DNA from: Atopostipes sp964624875
GTDB lineage: Bacteria > Bacillota > Bacilli > Lactobacillales > Carnobacteriaceae_A
Direction: 5' to 3'
Assembly: GCA_964624875.1 (NCBI GenBank)
Contig: CAZUZA010000001.1
Span: 1-64,000, forward strand
Length of the DNA stretch: 64,000 nt
Shown: one piece after another, positions 50,981-60,893 of the stretch
Layout: each line of letters starts with the position of its first letter
How positions within the stretch are numbered: position 1 is the first letter of the stretch
The notes under the pieces: generated by a model
Databases searched by the model: none
The model's input: the letters and a program-made list of their open reading frames with translations, nothing else
What the model was told of the DNA's origin: nothing
Translations under genes and position numbers: made by a program

Positions 50981-51628
50981 TTAATGGATCTTCCCACCAA
51001 CCATGACTAAATCTTCTTTATCATGAAAATCAACAATGGCTTTTAGACTAGCCGTTATACCTTTGACAATATTATCTAAAGAAATAGATGGCATATTTGT
51101 ACGATGGATTACTTGTTCTGGAATAAATGGAATATGCATAAAACCTGATTTTATTTCTGGAAAATCTTTATGACTCAAATACAATGTTTGGTACATAATA
51201 TGGTTACAGACAAAGGTGCCTGCCGTATTTGATATGGACGATGGTACATTCTCTTTTCGCATATATTCAACCATCGCTTTAATCGGTAATTGACTGAAAT
51301 ATGCAGCATCTCCATCTTCATGAATAGCTTGATCAATGGGTTGCTGACCATCATTATCCGCAATTCGAGCATCATCTATATTAATCGCTACTCGCTCTGG
51401 AGTGAGCTCAGCTCTCCCTCCTGCTTGGCCAATATGAACGACATAATCTGGAGAATACTGCTGAATCGCTTCTTTTACGATTTCAGCACTTTTATAATAA
51501 ACAGTCGGAATTTCTAATTTAATAATTTCGACATCATCTATCTTATCGGGTAATAACTTTACAGCTTCAATAGCTGGGTTAATGGTATCTGTTCCAAATG
51601 GATCAAAACCAGTTACTAATATTTTCAT
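50981..51628 (-). CDS. pcp: Pyrrolidone-carboxylate peptidase (pyroglutamyl peptidase I)
   Basis: 215 residues, cytoplasmic cysteine peptidase (C15) that removes N-terminal pyroglutamate. The catalytic triad is Glu in GRAELTPERVAIN, Cys in SNTAGTFVCNHIMY and His in SGFMHIPFIP. N-terminal ILVTGFDPFGTDTINPA is diagnostic. Follows the threonine aldolase gene by 30 bases with AGGAGG, probably one operon. Confidence 0.96.
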   Translation of the reverse strand: MKILVTGFDPFGTDTINPAIEAVKLLPDKIDDVEIIKLEIPTVYYKSAEIVKEAIQQYSPDYVVHIGQAGGRAELTPERVAINIDDARIADNDGQQPIDQAIHEDGDAAYFSQLPIKAMVEYMRKENVPSSISNTAGTFVCNHIMYQTLYLSHKDFPEIKSGFMHIPFIPEQVIHRTNMPSISLDNIVKGITASLKAIVDFHDKEDLVMVGGKIH

Positions 51629-51658
51629 CTTTTCCTCCTATATAGTCTTGTGCATCAT

Positions 51659-52681
51659 CTACGTTAACGCCTCGATATCTGCTACTAATTCCTCTATCAT
51701 TTCATCCGAAGAGCTCCAACTTGTACAAATTCGCACAAGAATGTTGTTATTCGCTTCGACCCCTTCATGTAACATCACATATTTTTCAGATAGTTTTTCA
51801 TATTGATTATTCGTTAAAATTGGAAATAATTGGTTGGTCTGTACTTTATATTTAAATGGAATGCCTTTTTTATCAAATGCTTCTTTTAGCTTTCGTGCTT
51901 GACTAACAGCATGTTTAGATAACTCTAGATAAAAGTCATCTTCAAACAAGACTTCAAATTGAATGCCTAATGCACGTCCCTTTGCTAGCAAAGCACCCTT
52001 TTGTTTGACTGTCGTTTGGATCCCTTTACGCAACTCTTTATTTCGTATAACCAACGCTTCACCAAAAAGTGCACCTATTTTAGTTCCACCGAAATAGAAA
52101 ATATCACAAAGTTCAGTGATGTCTTTTAGGGACAAGTCATTATCCTCAGCGACTAAGCCATAGCCTAAGCGAGCACCATCCATGAATAAAAGAAGATCAA
52201 ACTCATTACAAACTTCTCTTAATGCGGTTAGTTCAGCTTTAGAATAGATCGTTCCCATTTCAGTCGGATTTGAAATATAAACCATACCGGGCTGGACATA
52301 ATGAATCCCTGTGTCTGTAGCTAATGCTCTTACATCTTTCGCCGATAACTTGCCCTCATTACCTGGTACTGTTAGTAATTGATGCCCAATCGCTTCGATA
52401 GCACCGGCTTCAAAATTATTAATGTGGCCCGTATCAGCTGAAATAACCCCATGGTAAACTCTCAATGAATTTGCAATGGCGACAATATTTGCTTGTGTGC
52501 CACCAGTTAAAAAATGAATATCAATATCATCTGTTCCACAAGCTTTTTTCATCAAATCCTTCGCATGGTCAGAGAAGCGATCAAAGCCATATCCAGGCGT
52601 TTGTTCATCATTAGTTTCAAGCATTCTTTGTAAAATTTTGGTGTGTGCACCATTTATATAATCGTTATCGATGTAATTCAT
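51659..52681 (-). CDS. Low-specificity L-threonine aldolase family (PLP)
   Basis: 340 residues, fold-type I PLP enzyme (beta-eliminating lyase family) cleaving L-threonine/allo-threonine to glycine and acetaldehyde. The Schiff-base Lys is in IFYFGGTKIGALFGEAL. FLTGGTQANIVAI binds PLP phosphate, and LLFMDGARLGYGL holds the Asp/Arg. First gene of an operon with pcp. Confidence 0.9.
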   Translation of the reverse strand: MNYIDNDYINGAHTKILQRMLETNDEQTPGYGFDRFSDHAKDLMKKACGTDDIDIHFLTGGTQANIVAIANSLRVYHGVISADTGHINNFEAGAIEAIGHQLLTVPGNEGKLSAKDVRALATDTGIHYVQPGMVYISNPTEMGTIYSKAELTALREVCNEFDLLLFMDGARLGYGLVAEDNDLSLKDITELCDIFYFGGTKIGALFGEALVIRNKELRKGIQTTVKQKGALLAKGRALGIQFEVLFEDDFYLELSKHAVSQARKLKEAFDKKGIPFKYKVQTNQLFPILTNNQYEKLSEKYVMLHEGVEANNNILVRICTSWSSSDEMIEELVADIEALT

Positions 52682-52764
52682 TCTTTACCTCCTACATAGA
52701 TTTAGAGTAAATTGTAACACGTTTTTATTCTCAAGAGATACCATTTTCAACTTCAAAATTTGCC

Positions 52765-52798
52765 AAAATTAAAAGCATCCTATTATCAGAATGCTTTT
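52765..52798 (-). terminator. Terminator of the UPF0173 gene
   Basis: AAAAGCAT / ATGCTTTT, minus tail AATTTTGG. Confidence 0.65.
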
Positions 52799-52806
52799 AA
52801 AGTTCT

Positions 52807-53496
52807 TTATAATGTTATTGTATCGCCTACATTTAGGACTTTTCCTACACCCGTATCTAATAAAGAAACAAAGCGCTCAGGATCTTGTTTGATTAGTGGG
52901 AATGTATTGTAATGAATTGGTACGACTTGCTTCGCCTTTAACCATTTAGCGGCAATGGCTGCATCATCTGGTCCCATCGTGAAATTATCACCGATTGGAA
53001 TAAAAGCTAAATCAATTATATTATGTTCACCTATTAATTGCATATCAGAATACAATGCTGTATCCCCTACATGATAAATTGTTTTCTCGTCTACAGTAAC
53101 AAGAATGCCAGAAGCTAAACCTAATGTTGTTGGTGCTGCATCTTCTTCATTTATTTTTATTGATGATCCATGAATGGCAGGAGTTAATTTCACTCGACCA
53201 AACGGAAAGTCATATGCTCCTCCTGGTTGCAACCCATGGGCATCTATTTCAAATGAAGATAAATACTCCGCAATTTCTACTGTCGTAATAACTTTGGCTT
53301 TTGTCCGCTGGGCAATCTCTATCGTATCCCCTAAGTGGTCACTATGGGCATGTGTCACTAAAATATAATCGGGCTTAACTTCTTCAGCATTTAAATCACA
53401 TTGTTCTTGTCCACTAATAAAAGGGTCAAATAACAATTTCGTCCCGTTTTCTGTCTGTAAAGAAACAACTGCATGTCCATGAAATGTTGCTTTCAT
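52807..53496 (-). CDS. UPF0173 metal-dependent hydrolase (MBL fold)
   Basis: 229 residues, YtkL-type. Metal motif VTHAHSDHLGDTIEIA, GHAVVSLQTENG at the N-terminus, IYHVGDTALYSDM (Asp) and VPIHYNTFP (His). Substrate unknown. AGGAGG upstream. It follows the chromate-transporter pair by about 30 bases and may be co-transcribed. Confidence 0.93.
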   Translation of the reverse strand: MKATFHGHAVVSLQTENGTKLLFDPFISGQEQCDLNAEEVKPDYILVTHAHSDHLGDTIEIAQRTKAKVITTVEIAEYLSSFEIDAHGLQPGGAYDFPFGRVKLTPAIHGSSIKINEEDAAPTTLGLASGILVTVDEKTIYHVGDTALYSDMQLIGEHNIIDLAFIPIGDNFTMGPDDAAIAAKWLKAKQVVPIHYNTFPLIKQDPERFVSLLDTGVGKVLNVGDTITL

Positions 53497-53525
53497 AAAT
53501 TAGCCTCCTATTTTATTGTCTAAAA

Positions 53526-54092
53526 TTAAATACGTCCACTAACAAATGCCCATAAAACATTTAAGACACCTGCTAAAACCATCACAAAAATGGGATCTCT
53601 TTTATATTTTAAGAGTAAAATAATGGATAAAATAAAACAAAAAACAGCAAATAAATTGATTCCTGTTAATGTTATCGCTGCTGACCCCCAAAATGCTGTT
53701 ACCAGTAAATCTAATCCCGCTGTACCAATTAAGCCAATAACGATTGGCCGCATCGCTGATAAGACATCCTGTAATATATCTAAACTTTGATATTTCATAT
53801 ACAACCAAGCAATAAATGTTACTAAAATAAAGGATGGTAAAATGTTCCCGATAGTTGCTACTATAGCACCACCTGTTCCAGCAATTTGTAAGCCCACAAA
53901 TGTTGCTGAGTTAATAGCAATTGGCCCTGGCGTCATTTGTGAAATTGTAATAAGATCCGTAAACTCCGTTATTGATAACCAACCATGATTTTCAACAATG
54001 ATACTCTGAATTAAAGGGATCGCGGCATAGCCACCACCAAAACTAAGGGCGCCAATTTGTATGAATGACCAAAACAATTCTAAATAGATCAA
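53526..54092 (-). CDS. Chromate transporter family protein, half unit 2
   Basis: 188 residues, one CHR domain of six hydrophobic segments: LSFGGGYAAIPLIQSIIVENHGWL and ISQMTPGPIAINSATFVG. CHR proteins exist as one long fused protein or, as here, as a pair of short ones with opposite topology. Start overlaps the upstream partner's stop by four bases. Chromate/sulfate efflux is the described role; near sulfur genes, but the substrate is not proven. Confidence 0.93.
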   Translation of the reverse strand: MIYLELFWSFIQIGALSFGGGYAAIPLIQSIIVENHGWLSITEFTDLITISQMTPGPIAINSATFVGLQIAGTGGAIVATIGNILPSFILVTFIAWLYMKYQSLDILQDVLSAMRPIVIGLIGTAGLDLLVTAFWGSAAITLTGINLFAVFCFILSIILLLKYKRDPIFVMVLAGVLNVLWAFVSGRI

Positions 54093-54664
54093 TTCTCCAC
54101 ACCCTCTCTAGTTGAAACTCGGTTGTAAATAATACCAATAATAATTCCAGATAAAATAATAAGTACAATATTTACATTTAAAAAAGCATTCGCAATAAAG
54201 GCAACCACCATTGTTGTGATTAAAATCTTACTTTTACCACGAAGAACACCCCAAGCCATTTCAAGCGCAACAGCAACAACTACTGCAGCAACTCCAGCTT
54301 GCATCCCCTCTAGCATTAAAGATATCCAAATATTCTCTCTAAACGCACTGTAAGACAGTGAGATTAATGAAATGATTGTCAATGGTGGAATGACTGTTCC
54401 TAAAACAGCTACTAGCACCCCAATCATACCTGCTAATCGAAACCCTACTACAATCGCTGCATTCACCGCTATCGGTCCGGGTGCAGATTGGGCAATCGCT
54501 GTGATGTTTAACATTTCTTTTTCTCGAATCCATTTGTATTCTTCAACAAACTTTTTTCGCATCAGTGTGATAATGACGTACCCACCACCAAACGTGAATG
54601 CGCTTAAATATAATGTTGATAAAAATAATTTCCATAATAACTTATAGTTCTTTTCTTCAGCCAA
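54089..54664 (-). CDS. Chromate transporter family protein, half unit 1
   Basis: 191 residues, CHR domain: FTFGGGYVIITLMRKKFVEEYKWI and IAQSAPGPIAVNAAIVVGFR. Partner of the 188-residue protein at 53526; together they should form the functional transporter. Confidence 0.93.
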   Translation of the reverse strand: MAEEKNYKLLWKLFLSTLYLSAFTFGGGYVIITLMRKKFVEEYKWIREKEMLNITAIAQSAPGPIAVNAAIVVGFRLAGMIGVLVAVLGTVIPPLTIISLISLSYSAFRENIWISLMLEGMQAGVAAVVVAVALEMAWGVLRGKSKILITTMVVAFIANAFLNVNIVLIILSGIIIGIIYNRVSTREGVEN

Positions 54665-54727
54665 TATTTACAGCTCCTTCTCAAACTACTAGTTTTATCT
54701 TACTAAATATTTATACATAATACGAAT

Positions 54728-54763
54728 AAAAACGAAAAAAGACCTCAAAAGAAGTCTTTTTTC
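54728..54763 (-). terminator. Terminator of the YczE-like gene
   Basis: GAAAAAAGAC / GTCTTTTTTC (54734-54743, 54754-54763). Confidence 0.85.
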
Positions 54764-54771
54764 TTGAATAC

Positions 54772-55413
54772 TTATTTAATAATATTCCATTTACGGAATA
54801 GTTTTTCGATGATAGGCATGTAAACGGATAATAATGGGCCAAATGTTAGTGCCGATACAATGGTTCCTTCTCGAATTGTAAAAGTAAAGCTGTAAGCAAG
54901 AGTTATTACAATTGATGCTACTAAAAATAAAATATCCGCAAATTGTCTAATCTGACCAAATGAAAATTTTGTTCTCTCTGAGACAACCATCGAAAAGCTT
55001 TCTATTGGCATTGTTACTAAATCTAATACCATAACGGATCCAATGAAGAACGGTGTCCATACAGCAGCAAAAGCTAATAACATGGCATTTAATAGATAAC
55101 TATCAACGACTAAATTACCAAATACATTGTAGACGAAAAAGTTTACAAATTGACCAAGCAAAGCGCCGACGAATACTTGTAATAATATCGTCCATTTAGT
55201 TTCTTTTCTTAAAATCAATACTTGAAAAACGACAAAGAATATTTGGAGATAGGTTACGACATCCCCTACTTTTATTTCAAATAAGTAAGCAAGAGTTTGG
55301 TTTAAAGCATCAAACGGTGCTAAACCAATCGCTGCTTTAATTTGCAACCCGATTCCAAAGGCCGCAAGCAATAAAGATAAAACTAGAACAACAAATTTTC
55401 GAGTGGTAGACAT
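54772..55413 (-). CDS. YczE/YyaS/YitT-like integral membrane protein
   Basis: 213 residues, five hydrophobic segments. AFGIGLQIKAAIGLAPFDALNQTL and a DLVTMPIESF segment match the YczE family (DUF6198). Function unknown; in B. subtilis YczE influences Sfp-dependent products. AAAAGGAG upstream of the ATG. Confidence 0.85.
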   Translation of the reverse strand: MSTTRKFVVLVLSLLLAAFGIGLQIKAAIGLAPFDALNQTLAYLFEIKVGDVVTYLQIFFVVFQVLILRKETKWTILLQVFVGALLGQFVNFFVYNVFGNLVVDSYLLNAMLLAFAAVWTPFFIGSVMVLDLVTMPIESFSMVVSERTKFSFGQIRQFADILFLVASIVITLAYSFTFTIREGTIVSALTFGPLLSVYMPIIEKLFRKWNIIK

Positions 55414-55494
55414 TTATTTTCTCCTTTTAATTATATTGCGAATAATACTGTTAAAACTTATACACGGATACCGTGCAATAGTCTATTCGTGTTT

Positions 55495-56118
55495 TTATTC
55501 TGGGTAATATCTGTAAACGACAAAACATTCACGATTATTTAAAAAATATTTTTTATTCTTTATTTTTTGTAATTTCATAAATGGTGTTTTTTTATCTAAA
55601 AAATATTCATAGGAAATATTTGGATAGTATAAGATAATATCAACCACTCGAGGATTTTCTTTTAATGATTTTTCAATTCTCCGAACGACTTTTTCAAAGA
55701 TAGATACAGTGAATGGGTTAAAAAAATAAAAAATATCATCTGTCTCTTTTATTACATAGTCTTCAGCTTTCACTTCTTGAACAGAAACTTTTTCACCTTT
55801 TGCTGGAAACTTCTCTTTATAAGCCATTAAATTTTGTACTAAATGGGAGTACGCGACTTGATTCACTTCAATACCCGTCGTTGGTATATCTTTTTGATGA
55901 TTCAAATAGAAAATTATACGTCCTTTACCACTACCAAAGTCTACTAACTGACTATTTTCACGCCAGTCATATTCTTCGATAAATCGATTTAAATCGGCAT
56001 ATGAAGAAGACTCGGTACGGAAATAGTCTAAGTTCACACCTCGCGGCCATTCAATTAAGCCTGTTGTAGTAATATTTAATTCTTTATCAAAGCCTTTATC
56101 CACTTTATTTTCATACAT
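55495..56118 (-). CDS. Class I SAM-dependent methyltransferase-like protein
   Basis: 207 residues with SAM motif I LVDFGSGKGRIIFYLN, acidic strand-2 end TTGIEVNQVA and IFYFFNPFTVSIFEKVV (post-II/III region). This resembles the YtxH-neighbour SAM-methyltransferase group acting on unknown small molecules. AAAGGAG upstream. Monocistronic; substrate unknown. Confidence 0.82.
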   Translation of the reverse strand: MYENKVDKGFDKELNITTTGLIEWPRGVNLDYFRTESSSYADLNRFIEEYDWRENSQLVDFGSGKGRIIFYLNHQKDIPTTGIEVNQVAYSHLVQNLMAYKEKFPAKGEKVSVQEVKAEDYVIKETDDIFYFFNPFTVSIFEKVVRRIEKSLKENPRVVDIILYYPNISYEYFLDKKTPFMKLQKIKNKKYFLNNRECFVVYRYYPE

Positions 56119-56302
56119 CTATATTGCTCCTTTATTATATTCACCATTCATTCTACTAAAAATCCCACAAGAAAGATATGCCGTATGAAAATCTTCTAAT
56201 CACTATCTTTTATTCTATGACGAACTTTTCTAGCCTAACATATGAGGTTTTGCTATACTATTATCAATTGATTTTTAATCATTTCAAAAAAGGAGAATGT
56301 AA

Positions 56303-57742
56303 ATGAACGTTACTACGGGCAATAAATATCCGGTTAATGTGTATTTTATCCCAGCAGAAGGGAATTTAGATGTGTTACCAGCCGAGGTTGCTGAATATTA
56401 TCAAGAAGATCGTGGTTATAAAGGAAAATTAAGCGAAGCGATCGTTCAAGCTGGTCCGAATACAGTCAACACGCTTGTTATCGGCCTTGGTGATGAAGCT
56501 AAATTGACGCGTGATCGTTTTGTGCAAGCTGCGAATAAAGCTGCGAAATTATTAGAAGAACATAAAATTAAACAAGCGACATTCAATGTTGACCCAAGTG
56601 AGCCAGTTGATGCTGCTCTCGCTCTTCAAGGCGTGGTTGAGGGTGTTTTACAAGCTACATATGTTTTTGAAGACTATAAGTCAGAAAAATCAACGCAGGC
56701 CTTAGCAGATGTAAGTTTCAATTCTACGTTAGAAGACGTTGAAGCAGTTGTCCAAGAGATGGTAACAGTCATTGAGGGCATTAATCTTTCACGTGAATTA
56801 ACAAATACACCAGCAAATGATCTTTATCCTGAAAGTTTTGCAAACAAGGTAGAAGATGTTTTTAAAGATTCTCCTGTTGAAATCGAAGTTTTTGATAAAG
56901 CTGCATTAGAAGAATTAGGCGCTCATGCTCTACTAGCTGTTTCTAAAGCCTCGGAAAAAGAACCTCGAATTATTATTGTAAAATATTTACCATTAGGTGA
57001 AGATGAACCTGTCATTTCATTAGTTGGTAAAGGTGTAACGTATGATAGTGGTGGTTATGCGATTAAGAATGCGAGAGGCATGGCTTCAATGAAGACAGAT
57101 ATGGCTGGGGCTGCTTCTGTTATTGGAACAATTAAAGCATTAGCCGATAACAACGTACAACAAAACGTTATCGCAATTGTTGGGGCTACTGAAAACTTAA
57201 TTTCAGGCGATGCTTTGAAAAACGGTGACATTATCAATTCTCTGAAAGGGACAACAATTGAAGTCCTAAATACGGATGCTGAAGGTCGTTTAGTCCTTGC
57301 TGATATCCTTTACTATGCAGCGACAAAATTCAATTCCAAATCGATGATTAACGTTGCTACGTTAACTGGTGGTGTCGTTGCAGCACTTGGTACAAATATG
57401 ACTGGTGCCTTTACGAATAATGACGCGTTATTAAAAGATGTACTCGCTGCATCTGAAACTGTCGGTGAAGACATGTGGCAATTACCAATTACAGAAGAAT
57501 TTAGAAATAAATTAAAAGATGGCAATGCTGATTTAGTGAATCACTTAATTAATGGCTCTGGTGCAAGTGCGATTACTGCAGCTGCATTCTTAGAATACTT
57601 TGTGGAAGATACTCCATGGGTTCATTTAGATATTGCTGGTACTGCATCTGCAGGCGCAAAAGGCAACAAATACTTACCAAAAGGTGCTTCTGGTATTCCA
57701 GTTAAAACAATGTACGAATATATTAAAAATACGGTTAAATAA
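56303..57742 (+). CDS. pepA: Leucyl aminopeptidase, M17 family
   Basis: 479 residues, hexameric two-zinc aminopeptidase. Ligand segments are GKGVTYDSGGYAIK (Lys, Asp), MKTDMAGAA (Asp) and NTDAEGRLVLAD, the M17 signature. YAIKNARGMASMK is a slight variant of the common motif, but ligands are kept. AAGGAG upstream of the ATG. Monocistronic; terminator shared with the amylase gene. Confidence 0.95.
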   Translation: MNVTTGNKYPVNVYFIPAEGNLDVLPAEVAEYYQEDRGYKGKLSEAIVQAGPNTVNTLVIGLGDEAKLTRDRFVQAANKAAKLLEEHKIKQATFNVDPSEPVDAALALQGVVEGVLQATYVFEDYKSEKSTQALADVSFNSTLEDVEAVVQEMVTVIEGINLSRELTNTPANDLYPESFANKVEDVFKDSPVEIEVFDKAALEELGAHALLAVSKASEKEPRIIIVKYLPLGEDEPVISLVGKGVTYDSGGYAIKNARGMASMKTDMAGAASVIGTIKALADNNVQQNVIAIVGATENLISGDALKNGDIINSLKGTTIEVLNTDAEGRLVLADILYYAATKFNSKSMINVATLTGGVVAALGTNMTGAFTNNDALLKDVLAASETVGEDMWQLPITEEFRNKLKDGNADLVNHLINGSGASAITAAAFLEYFVEDTPWVHLDIAGTASAGAKGNKYLPKGASGIPVKTMYEYIKNTVK

Positions 57743-57747
57743 AACAC

Positions 57748-57796
57748 AAAAAGCTTCAAGTGGGAATCATTATACAGCCCATTTGAAGCTTTTTTA
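57748..57796. terminator. Bidirectional terminator between pepA and alpha-amylase
   Basis: AAAAAGCTTCAA / TTGAAGCTTTTT (57748-57759, 57783-57794). Confidence 0.92.
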
Positions 57797-57803
57797 TTTT
57801 GTA

Positions 57804-59252
57804 TTATGTTTTTTCAACCCAGCATGTTAATGTTCCAGCGCCAACTTGAAATTCGCCAAATCCTTCGTCGTCAATTTCGATTTCATTGTCATTATCCCCT
57901 GTGATTTCAACATACGTTTTTCCTGCTTGGTCTTCCCCAACGTTCATTCTCAGACTATTCATATCTCCAGTTGAAATTAATACCGCTAAACTACCAGGAT
58001 GTTTTTCGTTTCCATGGCGCGTCCAGCCAATTAAATCTTTTTCAGCAAAATAATCCATTTGTTTTCCATAGGCATATTTTTTACGAATTTCCATTAATGT
58101 ATCGATTGTATCTTTTTGTCCTTCTACCGGATTATCACCTTGAATCCCGTAGTAGTCGCCATAAAATACACACGGGAAGCCATCTTGGCGTAGTAAAATT
58201 AGGCCATACGCTATTTTCTTAAACCAAGGTTGGACAAATGATTCTAACGATTGTCCTGGTTGGCTATCGTGGTTATCAACAAACGTAACAGCATTCCATG
58301 GCATTTCCTGTACTAATGTATCGTCGAAAATTTTACGCATATCGTAGTTTTCTGCATCTTTAGACGCTGCTTCCAAATTAAAATGCAAAGCAACATCGAA
58401 TAAATCCGTATGGTATTTCGTCTCATAGAGATAGCTCTTTTTCTCTTCTTTATCCATTAGCCAGTATTCTCCAAAGAAATATAATTCTTTTTCAGATACC
58501 TCTTCTAAATGTTTTAAGAAGGCTTCTATAAAGCTATCTTCAATATGCTTTAACGCATCTAAACGAATGCCATCAATATCAATATGGTTGATAAACCACT
58601 CGCCCCAATACAGTAATTCATTATGTACATCTGGATGCTTATGGTCAATATCAGCAAACATTAGGTAGTCATAATTCCCTTTTTCATTAGAAACACCGTC
58701 ACTCCAGTGCTTATTTTCACCGACTATGCGAAATATACCATCCGTACCACTCTTCTGATCAAAATCAATTCCTGTGAAATGATTGAAGTTCCATTCAAAA
58801 TCAGAGTATTTTCCTTGTCGACCTGGAAAGTTAAAACCTGTCCAACCTTCAATATCATGTGGTTCCGAGATATCTTTAGAGCGATTATTTTCATCAACTT
58901 GTACAGCTTTAAATTCTTCCGAAAAATCCGCGCCACCCTTATGATTTAAGACAACATCCGCGTAAACAAGTATGTCATTTTCATGTAGAACATCGATACA
59001 TTCCCGTAATTGTTCAATGGTACCGTATTTTGTTCGAACATCACCCTTTTGATCAAATTCACCTAAGTCAAATAAATCATAAACACCGTAGCCATTATCT
59101 CCCGTTTGTGTTGCTTTAAAAACAGGAGGTAACCACACAGCATCTATCCCTTTTTCTTTTAGTTCAGGCGCTTTTTCTTTTAAGTCATTGTAATAATTTC
59201 CATCATTTGGTAAATACCACTCAAATGCTTGCATCATGATATTATTTGCCAT
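57804..59252 (-). CDS. Cytoplasmic alpha-amylase (GH13_5)
   Basis: 482 residues without signal peptide, so intracellular. GH13 regions: DVVLNHKGG (I), GIRLDALKHI (II, nucleophile Asp), FFGEYW (III, acid/base Glu) and FVDNHDSQ (IV). Hydrolyses alpha-1,4-glucans such as glycogen or imported maltodextrins; resembles E. coli AmyA and Bacillus AmyS-type. GGAGGATGGAAAG precedes the ATG. Possible partner of a carbohydrate importer, but none is adjacent. Confidence 0.94.
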   Translation of the reverse strand: MANNIMMQAFEWYLPNDGNYYNDLKEKAPELKEKGIDAVWLPPVFKATQTGDNGYGVYDLFDLGEFDQKGDVRTKYGTIEQLRECIDVLHENDILVYADVVLNHKGGADFSEEFKAVQVDENNRSKDISEPHDIEGWTGFNFPGRQGKYSDFEWNFNHFTGIDFDQKSGTDGIFRIVGENKHWSDGVSNEKGNYDYLMFADIDHKHPDVHNELLYWGEWFINHIDIDGIRLDALKHIEDSFIEAFLKHLEEVSEKELYFFGEYWLMDKEEKKSYLYETKYHTDLFDVALHFNLEAASKDAENYDMRKIFDDTLVQEMPWNAVTFVDNHDSQPGQSLESFVQPWFKKIAYGLILLRQDGFPCVFYGDYYGIQGDNPVEGQKDTIDTLMEIRKKYAYGKQMDYFAEKDLIGWTRHGNEKHPGSLAVLISTGDMNSLRMNVGEDQAGKTYVEITGDNDNEIEIDDEGFGEFQVGAGTLTCWVEKT

Positions 59253-59434
59253 CTTTCCATCCTCCTATAATTCAATTTATCTTCTTTATTATATCATTTA
59301 TTTTTTCATACTCGCTATGATACACTTTTTCATGAATGGTCCATAGTAAAGTCACTTCAAGCAAATCATTTGAAATCTACGTTTTCTATTGATAAGTTGG
59401 AATAGTAAAAAGATATTCGAGGAGGAATATGAAC

Positions 59435-59947
59435 ATGGCAAAAGTAGCGACAGTTATGACAGATTTATTTGAAGACGTCGAATTTACTTCACCCAAGGAA
59501 GCTTTAGAAGCAGCAGGACATGAAGTTGTCGTGATCGGTTTTGAAAAAGGACAAGAGGTTACTGGTAAAAAAGAAGAAGTAATGGTTACAGTCGATATCG
59601 GCATTGACGACGCGAAGCCTGAAGATTATGATGCACTATTGATTCCCGGAGGGTTTTCACCTGATAAATTAAGAGGAGACGAAAGGTTCCTAGACTTTAC
59701 TCGATATTTCGATAAAGAACGTAAACCAATTTTCTCAATCTGTCACGGTCCACAATTACTAGTAAACGCAGATGTATTACGTGGAAAAGATGCCACAGCA
59801 GTGAAACAAGTTGCAGTGGATGTTACAAATGCTGGTGGAAACTTTATTGACCAAGCAGTTGTAATTGATGAATCTGGTTTAGTTTCTTCACGTACACCCG
59901 ACGATCTACCACAATTTAACGAAGCAATCGTGAATGCTTTAAAATAA
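59435..59947 (+). CDS. DJ-1/PfpI family protein (PfpI/YhbO-type)
   Basis: 170 residues. Nucleophile Cys in SICHGPQLLVNADVLRG and conserved Glu region in VMTDLFEDVEFTSP. Reported as glyoxalase/deglycase or chaperone-like stress protein; the exact activity is debated. The start is ATG 59435 with GGAGG at 9 bases (ATG 59429 is too close to the site). Monocistronic. Confidence 0.93.
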   Translation: MAKVATVMTDLFEDVEFTSPKEALEAAGHEVVVIGFEKGQEVTGKKEEVMVTVDIGIDDAKPEDYDALLIPGGFSPDKLRGDERFLDFTRYFDKERKPIFSICHGPQLLVNADVLRGKDATAVKQVAVDVTNAGGNFIDQAVVIDESGLVSSRTPDDLPQFNEAIVNALK

Positions 59948-59956
59948 TTTAAATCT

Positions 59957-59992
59957 AAAAGCCCTTGAGCGTTCTGCTCAGGGGCTTTTCGT
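59957..59992. terminator. Bidirectional terminator between DJ-1 and nadC
   Basis: AAAAGCCCTTGAGC / GCTCAGGGGCTTTT (59957-59970, 59976-59989). Confidence 0.92.
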
Positions 59993-59996
59993 CTGT

Positions 59997-60872
59997 CTAT
60001 AAATGAGTTACGCGATTGGTGATGGTTAGATTTTTCATCGATAAGTCCACAATTCCAGCAGAATGCGTAATCGCCCCACTTGAAATATAATCAATCGCTA
60101 ATGTTTTATACTTTGCAATATTTTCAACTGTCATATTTCCTGACGCTTCAACAATCGCGCGCCCATCAATATATGCAATGGCTTCTTCCATTTGTTCTAC
60201 ATTCATATTATCCAACATAATAATATCCGCACCAGCTTCTACTGCCTCTTTAACCATATCTAGATTTTCTGTCTCTACCTCAATATTTTTAATAAAAGGT
60301 GCTCGTTCCTTTGCTAAGTGAATCGCATTCTTAACCCCACCAGCAGCATTAATATGATTGTCCTTTAACATAATTAAATCCGATAAGTTGTAACGGTGAT
60401 TATTCCCACCGCCTACACGAACCGAATATTTTTCTAATTGACGCAAACCTGGAGTCGTCTTTCTTGTATCCATCAAACGAATCGGACTGCCTTCCAATTG
60501 ATCAACCATTTTCCGTGTCGCTGTCGCAATGCCCGACATTCTTTGTAAAAAGTTCAAAGCTACACGCTCACCCGTTAATAAGGTTTCGACATGCCCGTAA
60601 ACTTTCGCAAGAATTTCACCGTCATTAAAACGTTCACCTTCTTTTTTAAGCACTTCTACTCTTACTCTCTCATCCAACAACTGAAAAACACGTTCAAAGA
60701 CACGTAAACCTGCAAGAACTCCATCTTGCTTCGCCAGTAATTCAACCGAAGCAATCGCATCCCTATTCGCCAATACTTTCGCACTAATATCAACATCCGT
60801 AATATCTTCATTTAGCGCATTCAGAATAATTGGATCGATTTTCAAGTTCATTAGTTCATTTTCCATCATCAT
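59997..60872 (-). CDS. nadC: Quinolinate phosphoribosyltransferase (decarboxylating)
   Basis: About 291 residues. Makes nicotinate mononucleotide from quinolinate and PRPP in de novo NAD synthesis. RKTTPGLRQLEKYSVRVGGG and HRYNLSDLIMLKDNH are the substrate-binding segments; IMLDNMNVEQM follows. The start is ambiguous among three consecutive ATG codons and a GTG. nadA and nadB are not beside it; it is instead the last gene of a pyk-like/tag/nadC set with 12-base gaps, so quinolinate may come from another locus or from outside. Confidence 0.93.
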   Translation of the reverse strand: MMMENELMNLKIDPIILNALNEDITDVDISAKVLANRDAIASVELLAKQDGVLAGLRVFERVFQLLDERVRVEVLKKEGERFNDGEILAKVYGHVETLLTGERVALNFLQRMSGIATATRKMVDQLEGSPIRLMDTRKTTPGLRQLEKYSVRVGGGNNHRYNLSDLIMLKDNHINAAGGVKNAIHLAKERAPFIKNIEVETENLDMVKEAVEAGADIIMLDNMNVEQMEEAIAYIDGRAIVEASGNMTVENIAKYKTLAIDYISSGAITHSAGIVDLSMKNLTITNRVTHL

Positions 60873-60893
60873 ATCTACCACTTTCTATTCATT